Shown here piece after piece: positions 7,447 to 15,291 of a stretch of DNA of 64,000 bases (its first letter is position 1; each line of letters begins with the position of its first letter). The position numbers and the translations under genes were made by a program. The DNA is from Bryobacteraceae bacterium CoA2 C42 (GTDB lineage: Bacteria > Acidobacteriota > Terriglobia > Bryobacterales > Bryobacteraceae). The notes under the pieces were generated by a model. It was not told the DNA's origin. It did not search any database and worked only from the letters and a program-made list of their open reading frames with translations. The stretch spans positions 1 to 64,000 of the forward strand of contig JAINDL010000005.1 of the NCBI GenBank assembly GCA_019931245.1, read 5' to 3'.

Positions 7447-9306
7447 GTGATGCGTCTTGTTGCCTCATTTGCGCTGATGGTGGTGGGCGGATGGGGTGTG
7501 CCTGATTTTGCGGAGAGCCAGCGGTTTCTGGAGACCTACTGCAAGAGTTGCCACGCGGGGAAGGCGGCGGTGGGCGGGTTTCGCCTCGAGAAGGTGGCTA
7601 GTCCGGAGAGCTTTGCAACGGCGGCGCAGGACTGGTCGCGGCTGGCGCTGCGGGTGCGCAACGGGGAGATGCCGCCGAAGGGTTCGCCGGCGCCGGAGCT
7701 GAACGCGCGGGAGGAGTTGGCCCGGTACGTGGAGCAGACGCTGCGGACGACGGCGTGCGCTTCCGGCATTGCGGCGGGGCCGGCGCCGCTGCGGCGGCTG
7801 AACCGGGACGAGTACACGGCGACGGTGCAGGATCTGCTCGATATCCATTTGGACATTGGCCACGCGCTGCCGGTGGACGGGGCGGGCGGCGAAGGCTTCG
7901 ACAATGCGGCGGAGACGCTGTTCCTGTCGCCGCTGCACTCGGAGAAGTACATGGAGACGGCGAAGCTGGCCATGGACTTCGCGGCGAAGGAGTATAAGTC
8001 GCGGACGCGGATCCTGGTAGCCAAGCCGGGGCCGGGGGTGACGCCGGAGCAGGCGGCCCGGAAGATTTTGCAGGCGTTTCTGCCGCGGGCGTTCCGGCGG
8101 CCGGTGACGGAGGCGGAGCTGCTGCCGTATTTGAGCCTGTATCGCGCGGCGCGGCAGGCGGGCGAGGACTTTGAGCCGGCGATCTTCTTCGCACTGCGGG
8201 GGGCGCTGGTTTCGCCGCTGTTTCTATTCCGCACCGAGCCGGTGGAGCAGGTGGACAACTACGCGCTGGCTTCACGGCTTTCCTACTTTCTCTGGGGCAG
8301 CCAGCCGGACGAGCTGTTGACGGACCTGGCGGCGAGCGGGAAGCTGCAGGACCCCGAGGTGCTGCGGCAGATGGCGCGGCGGATGTTGAAGCACGACCGG
8401 TCGTGGAACCTGGCGCGGCGGTTTACCGAGCAGTGGCTGCATACGCGGGAGCTGGCGGGGGACAAGGCGCCGGACGCGAAGCTGTTTCCGGAGTACGCGA
8501 AAGACGAGGAGTTGCGGGGGGATATCCGCATTCAGCCGCAGCAGTTTTTCCGGGAGATTCTGGTGCGGAACCTGTCGCTGCTGAACCTGATCGACTCGGA
8601 CTATACGGTGGGGACGAGTAACTTTTCGAAGCACTTCGGCTTTAAGCTGGCCGTGCGGGCCAATGCTTCGAAGCAGCCGCAATGGGTGGAGCTGCCGAAG
8701 GATTCCAACCGCGGGGGACTGCTGGGGATGCCGGCGGTGCTGGCGGTGTCGTCGTATCCGTACCGGACGAGCCCGGTGCTGCGGGGGACGTGGATTCTCG
8801 ATTCGCTGCTCGGTACGCCGCCTCCCCCGCCGCCGGCGAATGTGCCGCCGCTGGCCGAGACGGCGGCGGGCGCGGCGCCGGCGACGGTGCGGGAGCGCCT
8901 GGAAAAGCACCGGGCAAACGCCGTTTGCGCGAGCTGCCACAGCCGGATTGACCCGCTGGGCTTTGCGCTTGAGAACTACGACGTGATTGGGCGGTGGCGG
9001 ACCGAGGACGCGGGCAAGCCGGTGGACAATTCGGGCGAGATGACGGATGGCACGAAGATTCAGGGGCCGGCGCAGCTGAAGGCGGCGCTGCTCGAGCATA
9101 AGGACCTGTTTGTGCGGAACCTGACCAGCAAGCTGTTGGGCTATGCGCTGGGCCGGGGGCTGACGCTGCGGGATTCGTGCACGGTGGACGCGATTGTGGC
9201 CGCGGTGAAGGCCAAAGACTACAGCGCGCAGGCGCTGATTGAGGGCATTGTATTGAGTACGCCGTTCCGGCAGAAGGAGCGGCCGAAGGAGAAGAAGACC
9301 ACATGA
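7447..9306 (+). CDS. Secreted DUF1587/DUF1592/DUF1588/DUF1585 cytochrome-like protein
   Basis: A 619-residue secreted protein of the large Planctomycetes/Acidobacteria family containing domains DUF1587, DUF1592, DUF1588 and DUF1585. An N-terminal hydrophobic stretch acts as signal peptide. YCKSCH (residues 31-36) is a c-type heme attachment motif. A second ACxxCH-like element, CASCHSRIDPLGFALENYD (about 495-513), is the DUF1588 signature, and ALGRGLTLRDSC lies in DUF1585. Molecular function is unknown in the family; an extracytoplasmic redox role is usually assumed. The start is GTG at 7447 or ATG at 7450. It overlaps the DUF1552 gene by 4 nt, the conserved partner. A second, frameshifted copy of the pair is at 39.9-43.6 kb. 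Confidence 0.88.
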   Translation: MMRLVASFALMVVGGWGVPDFAESQRFLETYCKSCHAGKAAVGGFRLEKVASPESFATAAQDWSRLALRVRNGEMPPKGSPAPELNAREELARYVEQTLRTTACASGIAAGPAPLRRLNRDEYTATVQDLLDIHLDIGHALPVDGAGGEGFDNAAETLFLSPLHSEKYMETAKLAMDFAAKEYKSRTRILVAKPGPGVTPEQAARKILQAFLPRAFRRPVTEAELLPYLSLYRAARQAGEDFEPAIFFALRGALVSPLFLFRTEPVEQVDNYALASRLSYFLWGSQPDELLTDLAASGKLQDPEVLRQMARRMLKHDRSWNLARRFTEQWLHTRELAGDKAPDAKLFPEYAKDEELRGDIRIQPQQFFREILVRNLSLLNLIDSDYTVGTSNFSKHFGFKLAVRANASKQPQWVELPKDSNRGGLLGMPAVLAVSSYPYRTSPVLRGTWILDSLLGTPPPPPPANVPPLAETAAGAAPATVRERLEKHRANAVCASCHSRIDPLGFALENYDVIGRWRTEDAGKPVDNSGEMTDGTKIQGPAQLKAALLEHKDLFVRNLTSKLLGYALGRGLTLRDSCTVDAIVAAVKAKDYSAQALIEGIVLSTPFRQKERPKEKKTT

Positions 9307-10625
9307 AGATCTCCCGCCGCACGATTTTGCGAGGGGCCGGCGTTGGCCTGGGACTGCCGTGGCTGGAGGCGATGGCCGCGACGGGCGACCGCGCGGGGAA
9401 GCCGCCGGTGCGGATGGCGGCGCTGTACATGCCGAACGGGGTGAACCCGTGGAAGTGGGCGCCGGAGGGTAAGGGGCGGGAGTTTCAGCTTTCGCCGACG
9501 CTGCAGCCGCTGGCGGATTTGAAGAGCCGGGTGACGGTGCTGACCAACCTTTGGAACGAGAACTCGAAGGGCGGCGACGGGCACTACGTGAAAGAGGCGG
9601 CGTGGCTGACGTGCCAGACGATCAAGAAGACGCCGGGCGAGGACATTGCCAACGGGGTGTCGGTGGATCAACTGGCGGCGCAGCGGACGGCGGGGCAGAC
9701 GCCGCTGCCTTCGCTCGAGCTGGGCGTGACGCCGGTGGCGGTAGGGGTGGACGCCGTGGTGGGGTACACGCGGGTTTACGGGTCGCACATTGCGTGGAGC
9801 AGCCCGACGACGCCGCTGGCGCGGGAGTTGAATCCGCGGTCGGTGTATGAACGGCTGTTCCGGGCGTCGTCCGGGCCGCAGGGGAACGAGGCGAAGATGG
9901 ACGCTCTGCTGCTGGACCGGGTGCTGGGCGATGCGAAGAAGCTGCGGGGGCAGGTGGGGACGGCGGACCGGGTGCGGCTGGATGAGTATCTGTCGGTGAT
10001 GCGGTCGCTTGAAGAGCGGGTGCAGCGGGCGACGAGCACGCAGGAGCGGACGTGGAAGCCGCGGGCGGCGATGGACCCGAAGGCGATGCCGGCGGAGCGG
10101 CCGGCGGACCATGCCGAGCACGTGCGGCTGATGCTGGATATGATTGCGACGGCTTTCCAGACGGACACGACGCGGATTGCGACGTTTATGTTCGGCAACG
10201 CGGTGAGCAACGTGAGCTTCCGGTTCCTTGAAGGGGTGAGCGCGGGGCATCACGACGTGTCGCACCACCAGAAGAACGAGGACAAGCTGCGGCAGTACGA
10301 GCGGATCAGCCGGTGGCACGTGGAACAGTACGCGTATCTGCTGGGCCGGCTGGCGAGCATGAAAGAGGGCGAATCGACGGTGCTGGACAACTCGATGATC
10401 CTGTTTGGCTCGGCGCTGAGCGACGGGGACCGGCACAGCCCGCGGAATTTGCCGCTGGTGCTGGGCGGGCTGGGAGGCGGGCGGATCGACGCCGGGCAGC
10501 ATTTGGTGTATGCCGAGGATAGCCCGATGGCGAATCTGTACGTGTCGATGCTGGAGGCGTTCGGGACGCCGGTGGAGCGGTTTGCCGATAGTACGGGTCC
10601 GTTGCGGGGGTTGCTGCGTGGGTAG
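9303..10625 (+). CDS. DUF1552 family secreted protein (Tat signal)
   Basis: A 440-residue DUF1552 protein. The N-terminus KISRRTILRGAG followed by a hydrophobic stretch is a twin-arginine signal. Family features include AALYMPNGVNP (about 40-50), the HYVKEAAWL region near 97, HIAWSSPTTPL near 160, the SAGHHDVSHHQK histidine cluster near 316 and LFGSALSDGDRHSPRNLP near 363. DUF1552 proteins resemble the sulfatase/DUF1501 alkaline-phosphatase-like fold, but no activity is established. ATG overlaps the stop of the DUF1592 gene, so the pair is translationally coupled and probably exported together (Tat for this one, Sec for the cytochrome-like partner). Confidence 0.88.
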   Translation: MKISRRTILRGAGVGLGLPWLEAMAATGDRAGKPPVRMAALYMPNGVNPWKWAPEGKGREFQLSPTLQPLADLKSRVTVLTNLWNENSKGGDGHYVKEAAWLTCQTIKKTPGEDIANGVSVDQLAAQRTAGQTPLPSLELGVTPVAVGVDAVVGYTRVYGSHIAWSSPTTPLARELNPRSVYERLFRASSGPQGNEAKMDALLLDRVLGDAKKLRGQVGTADRVRLDEYLSVMRSLEERVQRATSTQERTWKPRAAMDPKAMPAERPADHAEHVRLMLDMIATAFQTDTTRIATFMFGNAVSNVSFRFLEGVSAGHHDVSHHQKNEDKLRQYERISRWHVEQYAYLLGRLASMKEGESTVLDNSMILFGSALSDGDRHSPRNLPLVLGGLGGGRIDAGQHLVYAEDSPMANLYVSMLEAFGTPVERFADSTGPLRGLLRG

Positions 10626-11031
10626 GCTGGCGCTGCTGCTGGTGGTGGCCGGGCGGGCGTGGGCGGCGGACCTGACGGGGATTTGGGTGGGGGAGATCGA
10701 CAGCGGGCGGCCGGACCGGGACCCGGTGCAGATTTCCTTTCAGTTTGTGCAGAAGGGCACGGCGCTGGGGGGTAAGCAGTACGGCGACCATCAGAGCACG
10801 CCGATTGCGACCGGGATTGTGGCCGGGGAGCTGGTGACGTTTGTGGTGGTGACGACGGAGCAGGCCGGCAACGAGATTAACGACACGAAGGTGCGGTTTA
10901 CGGGGCGGCTGGTGAACGGGGCGCTGGAGCTGATGCGGGAACGCGAGAGTTCCACGCGGGCGGGGGCCAAAAGCGGGGCTTTTGTGCGGCCGGGTAGTGG
11001 GCAGATGGTGCGGCTGCAGCGTTTGACTTAG
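10618..11031 (+). CDS. Small secreted protein, function unknown
   Basis: A 137-residue protein starting with GTG at 10618, overlapping the DUF1552 stop by 8 nt. I chose this start because the frame upstream lies entirely within the DUF1552 gene, and because this start gives a short signal peptide (GRLALLLVVAGRAWA) followed by ADLTGIWVGEID. The mature part is predicted mostly beta, with alternating hydrophobic strands, and resembles small secreted acidobacterial proteins of the D-L-T-G-x-W type. I do not recognise a named family. Its position suggests it belongs to the DUF1592/DUF1552 module. Confidence 0.72.
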   Translation: MGRLALLLVVAGRAWAADLTGIWVGEIDSGRPDRDPVQISFQFVQKGTALGGKQYGDHQSTPIATGIVAGELVTFVVVTTEQAGNEINDTKVRFTGRLVNGALELMRERESSTRAGAKSGAFVRPGSGQMVRLQRLT

Positions 11032-11055
11032 GTTTGGCTGGTGTTGGTTGGGTGG

Positions 11056-12063
11056 TTACGCCGCCTTGGGGACCGGGGTTCGGCCGAAGCGCTCGAGCAG
11101 GTCGCCGACGTCGTAGCCGGGGGCCAGACGCTCCATTAAGTCGTTATCTTGCAAGAAGTTAAGCACGTATCCAGGGAGATCGAAGTTGGGTTCCTTTTTG
11201 GCCCGGTCGGCCAAGGCGAGAACCTCCCGGGTGACTTCGGGATCCGGGTCTTCGAGTTTGATCTGTTTGGAGTCGGCGGTGATATCGACCGGCTCCGGCG
11301 GCTGCATGGGGGTATGCTTGCGCAGGTCGATAAGAGTTTTGTGTAAGCTGCGGAACGTGGCCATGTGATGGCGCTGGCCGCGGATGACGAACTGCTGGAC
11401 CTCTTCTAAGGAACGCGCACAACGGACTCGCTTCGGCCCGGCGGGAGGGGCGCGTTCCTCGCCCGTTGGCGCCGCGCCGGCGCGGCCTGTGCGCTCTTCT
11501 GGAACACGCGCACAACGGACTCGCTTCGGCCCGGCAGGAGGGGCGCGTTCCTCGCCCGTTGGCGCCGGGCCGGCGCGGCCTGTGCGCTCTTCTGGAACAC
11601 GCGCACAACGGACTCGCTTCGGCCTGTGCGCGTTTTCGAGGGTCGCTCGTTTGTTCGATAGGAAGAAGTGATCGGACAGACCGAGCGCCGGAAATTCGCG
11701 GACGACGGCACCGAGTTCGCGCTGCAAGGCCTCGGCATGAAAATTAGTGAGGCGGTCATGTTGAAACAGGGCGATGGCCATGCGGCGGACGAGGCTTTGT
11801 TCGAACTCGGATTGGGGTTTGAGATGGCGCATTTGCGCCTGAAAGGCACGCAGATAGGCTGACCGGTCGTCGGTGGAAAGCAGGAAAAAGAAGGGCGGCA
11901 GATCTTCTTTGTGCAGTTCGACGTGTTCGCCCGTGGCGATGACGTTCAAGGAGCTGCGGTACTTGCCTTCGGCGGTGACGGGGCCTTTGGATTTTGCCCC
12001 GTTTTGGCGGGCGATTTCGGCGCGGCGCTGGCGCTGGTCATCAGTTAGTTCTTTGGCTGGCAT
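11056..12063 (-). CDS. Hypothetical protein with AKSKGPVTAEGK motif and an in-frame repeat insertion
   Basis: A 336-residue protein. ATG at 12063 is preceded by a good ribosome binding site (CAGGAGAA), and the longer frame upstream is rejected. The N-terminal ARQNGAKSKGPVTAEGKYRS motif (about 16-35) is shared by a paralogous family of unknown function common in Acidobacteria and some other soil bacteria. The next 100 residues are helical and rich in aromatic/Arg residues. Residues about 145-217 are encoded by three copies of a palindromic DNA repeat and read as two 31-residue units (KRVRCARVPEERTGRAG...) plus a truncated third. They have no resemblance to the flanks. After the insertion the helical sequence resumes (SLEEVQQFVIRGQRHH). 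Whether the protein is functional is unknown. Confidence 0.6.
   Translation of the reverse strand: MPAKELTDDQRQRRAEIARQNGAKSKGPVTAEGKYRSSLNVIATGEHVELHKEDLPPFFFLLSTDDRSAYLRAFQAQMRHLKPQSEFEQSLVRRMAIALFQHDRLTNFHAEALQRELGAVVREFPALGLSDHFFLSNKRATLENAHRPKRVRCARVPEERTGRAGPAPTGEERAPPAGPKRVRCARVPEERTGRAGAAPTGEERAPPAGPKRVRCARSLEEVQQFVIRGQRHHMATFRSLHKTLIDLRKHTPMQPPEPVDITADSKQIKLEDPDPEVTREVLALADRAKKEPNFDLPGYVLNFLQDNDLMERLAPGYDVGDLLERFGRTPVPKAA
11415..11507 (+). repeat. Palindromic repeat, unit 1 (93 nt, long form)
   Basis: The unit starts GCGCACAACGGACTCGCTTC and reaches the complementary end TGTGCGC at about 11488-11494, followed by the spacer TCTTCTGGAACAC. The ends form a 7-bp inverted repeat. It lies within the minus-strand hypothetical gene. 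At 93 nt (31 codons) it preserves the reading frame. It differs from unit 2 at only a few positions. Confidence 0.85.
11508..11600 (+). repeat. Palindromic repeat, unit 2 (93 nt, long form)
   Basis: A near-identical tandem copy at exactly 93 nt from unit 1. This copy retains an internal stem GGCCCGGC/GCCGGGCC that unit 1 has lost through GCGCCGCGCC substitutions. Terminal inverted repeat GCGCACA/TGTGCGC is intact. Confidence 0.85.
11601..11631 (+). repeat. Palindromic repeat, unit 3 (31 nt, short form)
   Basis: A minimal copy. GCGCACA, 17 bases (ACGGACTCGCTTCGGCC), then TGTGCGC. The 62-nt interior present in units 1 and 2 is missing, which defines the core ends of the element. It also occurs at 14141-14195 with yet another interior. 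Confidence 0.8.
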
Positions 12064-12091
12064 GGCGGATTCTCCTGGCTCGAAAGGCGAA

Positions 12092-12130
12092 AGGCGCTCC
12101 TGCTCCCGGTTTTCGGGAAGAGGAACGCCT
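12092..12130 (-). promoter_or_regulatory. Imperfect hairpin in the leader of the 11056-12063 gene
   Basis: Arms of 17 bases (12092-12108 and 12114-12130) pair with three mismatches around a short TTTT-containing loop. It lies about 30 nt upstream of the ATG on the minus strand. There is no run of T after it, so an attenuator or mRNA-stabilising role is as likely as termination. Low confidence. Confidence 0.35.
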
Positions 12131-12606
12131 TTGCTTCTGAACGTAGCATGCGGGTCAAGCGAATCCGGGGGGGAGGCGGGCGGTGGGGCGAAACGAGGAA
12201 GTGTATTCGATTGAACGGGTTGTGGGGTGAAAAAATGAATGTGAACGACCTGAACTGGCCGCGTGTTTTGGCTCAGCGGGACCATGAGGGGCACGGGGCG
12301 GGGTGGATGGGGCGGGGTCTGTTTCCCGAGGACAAGGCGCCGAGTCTGGCTGTTGCACCTGGTTTTTCTACCCAAGACGCCTCTGTGGCATGGCCTGGGC
12401 CCGTGCAACGTGGAGGAGGAGCATCCGGCGGGTGAGCAGGTGCAGCGGCAAAGGAGCCGGGACGCGGCGGATGGTGGGGGAGAGGCGCCGGTGTGCTCGT
12501 TTGTGCTCGGGTCCGGCATGCGTATTTGCGGAACGAAAAGGTTGCCGGGATGAAGCCGGGGGGTTCAGGGCGCGCGGCGGCGCCGCCCGGGGAACCGGGG
12601 TTCGGC

Positions 12607-12618
12607 TATAGTAAAGGG
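12607..12618 (+). promoter_or_regulatory. -10 box directly before TTG start at 12619
   Basis: TATAGT (12607-12612) is followed by AAAGGG and TTG. The TTG is in frame with the downstream gene and sits where the conserved protein sequence begins. This arrangement fits a leaderless TTG start; alternatively AAAGGG could act as a poorly spaced ribosome binding site. Confidence 0.5.
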
Positions 12619-13167
12619 TTGCGGCTCTTCTTGTCCCAGCGCATCCCGCATTTTGATCGCGTGGCCATCGTCGAAAGCGGCTCCCGGCAGCTCCTCGAGG
12701 ACCTATTGCCAGGACTCTATGAACTGTACGGCACGCAGCTGCAGATTGACCTGATCACCTGCTACGCGGGCGCCCCCGCCGGCTTCCGGGCCGACCGCGG
12801 GCGGCTGTGGCGTATCACCGATTACCCCGGCCCGGCCGGCCGGGCGCGAATCGTCCACGAACTGCAGGCCCGCCACCACTCCATTATCGGTATCCTTTGC
12901 TCGAACGAGCCCATCATGACCAAATGGAAGTGGATGCTGGCCCTCCGTCTACCCGCCAAATTGTTTGTTCTCAACGAAAACGGCGATTACTTCTGGGTGG
13001 ACTACGGCAACTGGCGCACGCTGCTCCACTTTGTTCTTTTCCGCGCCGGGCTCAAAGGTCCCGATGCCGTGGTCACGCTGGGACGGCTTCTGTCCTTCCC
13101 GCTGGCCTTTATCTACCTGCTCGCGTTTGCGGGCGTTGTTCATCTTCGCAGGAGAGTTCGCGCATGA
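12619..13167 (+). CDS. Conserved hypothetical protein with C-terminal membrane helix
   Basis: A 182-residue protein if translated from TTG 12619. The frame is open further upstream to ATG 12550, but those residues are Gly/Pro/Ala-rich and lie upstream of the -10 box. The sequence alternates beta and alpha segments: FDRVAIVESGSRQLLEDLLP, then QIDLITCYAG, then SIIGILCSNEPIMTKWKWML, then AKLFVLNENGDYFWVD. This resembles a Rossmann-type glycosyltransferase half-domain, but no catalytic motif can be named. A hydrophobic helix near the C-terminus (LSFPLAFIYLLAFAGVVHL) suggests membrane attachment. I believe the family is present in other Acidobacteria, but I do not know a function. It overlaps the quinone oxidoreductase by 4 nt. 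Confidence 0.72.
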   Translation: MRLFLSQRIPHFDRVAIVESGSRQLLEDLLPGLYELYGTQLQIDLITCYAGAPAGFRADRGRLWRITDYPGPAGRARIVHELQARHHSIIGILCSNEPIMTKWKWMLALRLPAKLFVLNENGDYFWVDYGNWRTLLHFVLFRAGLKGPDAVVTLGRLLSFPLAFIYLLAFAGVVHLRRRVRA

Positions 13168-14132
13168 AAGCGATTGTGGTTCATCAGTGCGGCGGCCCCG
13201 AACAGCTGCACTTTCAGGAAACGGCAGCGCCCGTCGCCGGCCCGGGGCAGGCCCTCGTGCGGATTACGCACGCCGGGGTCAACTTCATCGATATCTACTT
13301 CCGGATGGGGCTTTACAAGGCGGATCTGCCCATGATCCTCGGCATGGAGGCCGCGGGCGTGGTGGAAAGCGTTGGCGAGGGAGTCACCGAGGTGGCTCCG
13401 GGCGACCGGGTGGCCTACGCCGGTCCGCGGGGCGCCTACGCCGAATACGCGGTGACGCCGGCCTGGCAACTGGTGAAAATTCCCGCCGGCGTCTCTGGCG
13501 AACTCGCTGCCGCGGCCATGCTGCAGGGCATGACAGCGCACTACCTGACCCACTCGACGTTTCCGCTCGAGCAGGGTCATACCTGCCTCGTCCACGCCGC
13601 GGCCGGCGGCGCCGGGCAGTGCATCGTCCAGATGGCGAAGCGCCGCGGCGCCCGCGTAATCGCCACCGTTGGCAGCGCGGCGAAGGCCGAACTCGCCCGC
13701 GAGGCGGGGGCCGACGAGGTGATCCTGTACGAAGAGGTCGACTTTGCCGCCGAGACCCGCCGTCTTACCGATGGCAAGGGCGTGGACGTGGTCTACGACT
13801 CGGTCGGCGCTTCCACCTTCGTCAAATCGCTCGACTCGCTCCGCCCGCGCGGCATGATGGTCACCTTCGGCAACGCCAGCGGCCCGGTGCCCGCTGTTGA
13901 ACCGCTGCTGCTGAACGCCAAGGGATCGCTGTTTCTGACGCGCCCGACGCTGGCCCATCACATCGCCACGCGCGATGAACTCCTCTGGCGCGCCGGCGAT
14001 TTGCTCAGCTGGCTCGCGAGCGGCGATCTGAAGCTCCACATTCACCAGACCTACCCATTGAGCGACGCTCGTCAGGCGCAGGAAGACCTCGCCGGCCGCA
14101 AGACGACGGGGAAACTGCTGCTTGCCGTCTAA
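13164..14132 (+). CDS. NADPH:quinone oxidoreductase (MDR superfamily, QorA type)
   Basis: A 322-residue zinc-free medium-chain dehydrogenase/reductase. The QOR signature GVNFIDIYFRMGLYK (about 38-52), the GMEAAGVVESVGEGV block (about 60-74), GMTAHYL (about 122-128) and the cofactor loop HAAAGGAGQ (about 145-153) are clear. The length matches E. coli QorA. It reduces quinones with NADPH in the cytosol. The ATG overlaps the stop of the preceding gene and has a good upstream site (GGAGAG), overriding the longer frame. Its stop overlaps the TTG that may start the next gene. Confidence 0.93.
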   Translation: MKAIVVHQCGGPEQLHFQETAAPVAGPGQALVRITHAGVNFIDIYFRMGLYKADLPMILGMEAAGVVESVGEGVTEVAPGDRVAYAGPRGAYAEYAVTPAWQLVKIPAGVSGELAAAAMLQGMTAHYLTHSTFPLEQGHTCLVHAAAGGAGQCIVQMAKRRGARVIATVGSAAKAELAREAGADEVILYEEVDFAAETRRLTDGKGVDVVYDSVGASTFVKSLDSLRPRGMMVTFGNASGPVPAVEPLLLNAKGSLFLTRPTLAHHIATRDELLWRAGDLLSWLASGDLKLHIHQTYPLSDARQAQEDLAGRKTTGKLLLAV

Positions 14133-15288
14133 ACAAACCACGCACAACGGACTCGCTTCGACCCGGCAGGCGCCGGGTCGAAGCGGCCTGTGCGCTCCTG
14201 AGCCCCACCCCCCCGGGCCGGCGGCGAGCCTCGCCTACGCCGGCCGCATCACGGCCCTCCGCGCCGCCCTCGCTGCCCGCGAGGCCGACGGAGCCGTGAT
14301 CACCAGCGCGCCCAACGTCCGGTACTTCTCCGGCTTCACCGGCAGCAACGGCGCCCTGCTGGTGTCGGCCGGCCAGGTAACGCTGTTTACCGACCCGCGC
14401 TACACCCTGCAGGCCGGGCGCGAAACGGCGGCCAAGGTGGTGATCGCCAAGGGTCCACTCGAAAGCGCCATCGCGGCCCAGTTGGCTTCGTTTCACAAGG
14501 TGGCGTTTGAAAACACCCGGATCAGCTTCCGGTCGATGGCCGCGCTGCAGAAGGCGCGCGTCGACTGGTGCGCACTCGACGATACCTGCGAAGCGCTGCG
14601 CATGGTGAAATCGGACGCCGAGCAGGAGGCGATCCGTGCTTCGGTGCTGCTCAACTCGGCGGCCCTGGACGAAGCGCTGACGCACTTCCGGGCCGGCATG
14701 ACGGAAACCGATCTTGCGGCCGAAATCGAGTACCGCATGCGCCGGCGCGGGGCCGAAAAGCCGGCCTTTGAAACGATTGTGGCCTTCGGCGAACGCAGCG
14801 CGCTGCCCCACGCCCATCCCGGCCCCGCCAGGATCTCCGGCCGTGGGTTACTATTAATCGATATGGGTGCATTCCTGGGTGGCTACGCCAGCGATATGAC
14901 GCGCATGGCTCATCTCGGCAAGGTGCCCACGGCCACTCGCCAGTTGTATGACGCCGTCTCCGAGGCGCAGTTGGCGGCGCTGGACCGGGTGAAGGCGGGG
15001 GTCACCACGGCTTCCGTGGATGCGGCTGCCCGGAAGGTTCTGACAGCTCGCGGGTATGGGAAGGCCTTTGTGCACAGCACCGGGCACGGGCTCGGATTGG
15101 AAATTCACGAAATGCCGCGCATCGGCAAACAAGACAAAACGCGTCTCGAGGCTGGGATGGTGATCACCATTGAGCCGGGCGCTTACCTCGAAGGTTTCGG
15201 CGGGGTTCGTATTGAAGATACGGTGCTCGTCACCGCCTCGGGCTGCGAAATCCTGACGCCAACCTCGAAAAAACTCCTGGTCCTTTAA
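14122..15288 (+). CDS. Xaa-Pro aminopeptidase/dipeptidase, M24 family
   Basis: An M24B metallopeptidase with a creatinase-like N-terminal domain (VITSAPNVRYFSGFTGSNGA) and a pita-bread catalytic domain. The five metal ligands are visible: the two Asp in LIDMGAFLGGYASDM, His in HSTGHGLGLEIHE, Glu in TIEPGAYLEG and Glu in VRIEDTVL. It removes N-terminal residues ahead of proline, or cleaves X-Pro dipeptides, in the cytosol. The start is uncertain. The only usable start upstream of the conserved region is TTG 14122, overlapping the qor stop, which makes a palindromic repeat (14141-14195) encode residues about 7-25 (HNGLASTRQAPGRSGLCA). The true start may have been displaced by the repeat. As annotated 388 residues, slightly long. 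Confidence 0.88.
   Translation: MPSKQTTHNGLASTRQAPGRSGLCAPEPHPPGPAASLAYAGRITALRAALAAREADGAVITSAPNVRYFSGFTGSNGALLVSAGQVTLFTDPRYTLQAGRETAAKVVIAKGPLESAIAAQLASFHKVAFENTRISFRSMAALQKARVDWCALDDTCEALRMVKSDAEQEAIRASVLLNSAALDEALTHFRAGMTETDLAAEIEYRMRRRGAEKPAFETIVAFGERSALPHAHPGPARISGRGLLLIDMGAFLGGYASDMTRMAHLGKVPTATRQLYDAVSEAQLAALDRVKAGVTTASVDAAARKVLTARGYGKAFVHSTGHGLGLEIHEMPRIGKQDKTRLEAGMVITIEPGAYLEGFGGVRIEDTVLVTASGCEILTPTSKKLLVL
14141..14195 (+). repeat. Palindromic repeat, fourth copy with perfect hairpin
   Basis: It carries the same ends (CGCACA 14141-14146, TGTGCG 14189-14194) and the same left part, AACGGACTCGCTTCG, as the array at 11415-11631. Its interior is a perfect 12-bp stem (CTTCGACCCGGC 14156-14167; GCCGGGTCGAAG 14172-14183) with the 4-base loop AGGC. 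It sits between qor and the conserved part of the M24 peptidase. Confidence 0.88.
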
Positions 15289-15291
15289 CCA

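Larger units (their letters stand above)
12064..12618. other. 555-bp intergenic region without a supported gene
   Basis: This separates two divergent genes. It holds the ribosome binding site of the minus-strand gene, a hairpin at 12092-12130, a somewhat A-rich patch around 12200-12250, a widely spaced 7-bp inverted pair GTTGCAC (12352-12358)/GTGCAAC (12403-12409), and the -10 box at 12607. A 66-codon frame from ATG 12235 lacks family resemblance and a ribosome binding site, so I do not call it. Confidence 0.6.

Noticed and set aside
11415-11631. CRISPR-like array
   Set aside because: The three units are directly adjacent, the spacer-like parts are nearly identical between units, unit length differs, and no cas genes are nearby. 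It is a tandem palindromic repeat.
12235-12435. Possible small gene from ATG 12235 (66 codons)
   Set aside because: No ribosome binding site, no family resemblance, composition follows the G-rich intergenic DNA, and the -10 box for the real downstream gene lies after it.
12550-12618. ATG 12550 as start of the unknown protein before qor
   Set aside because: It adds a Gly/Pro/Ala-rich stretch not resembling a folded domain, and the TATAGT box lies downstream of it. Kept only as an alternative.
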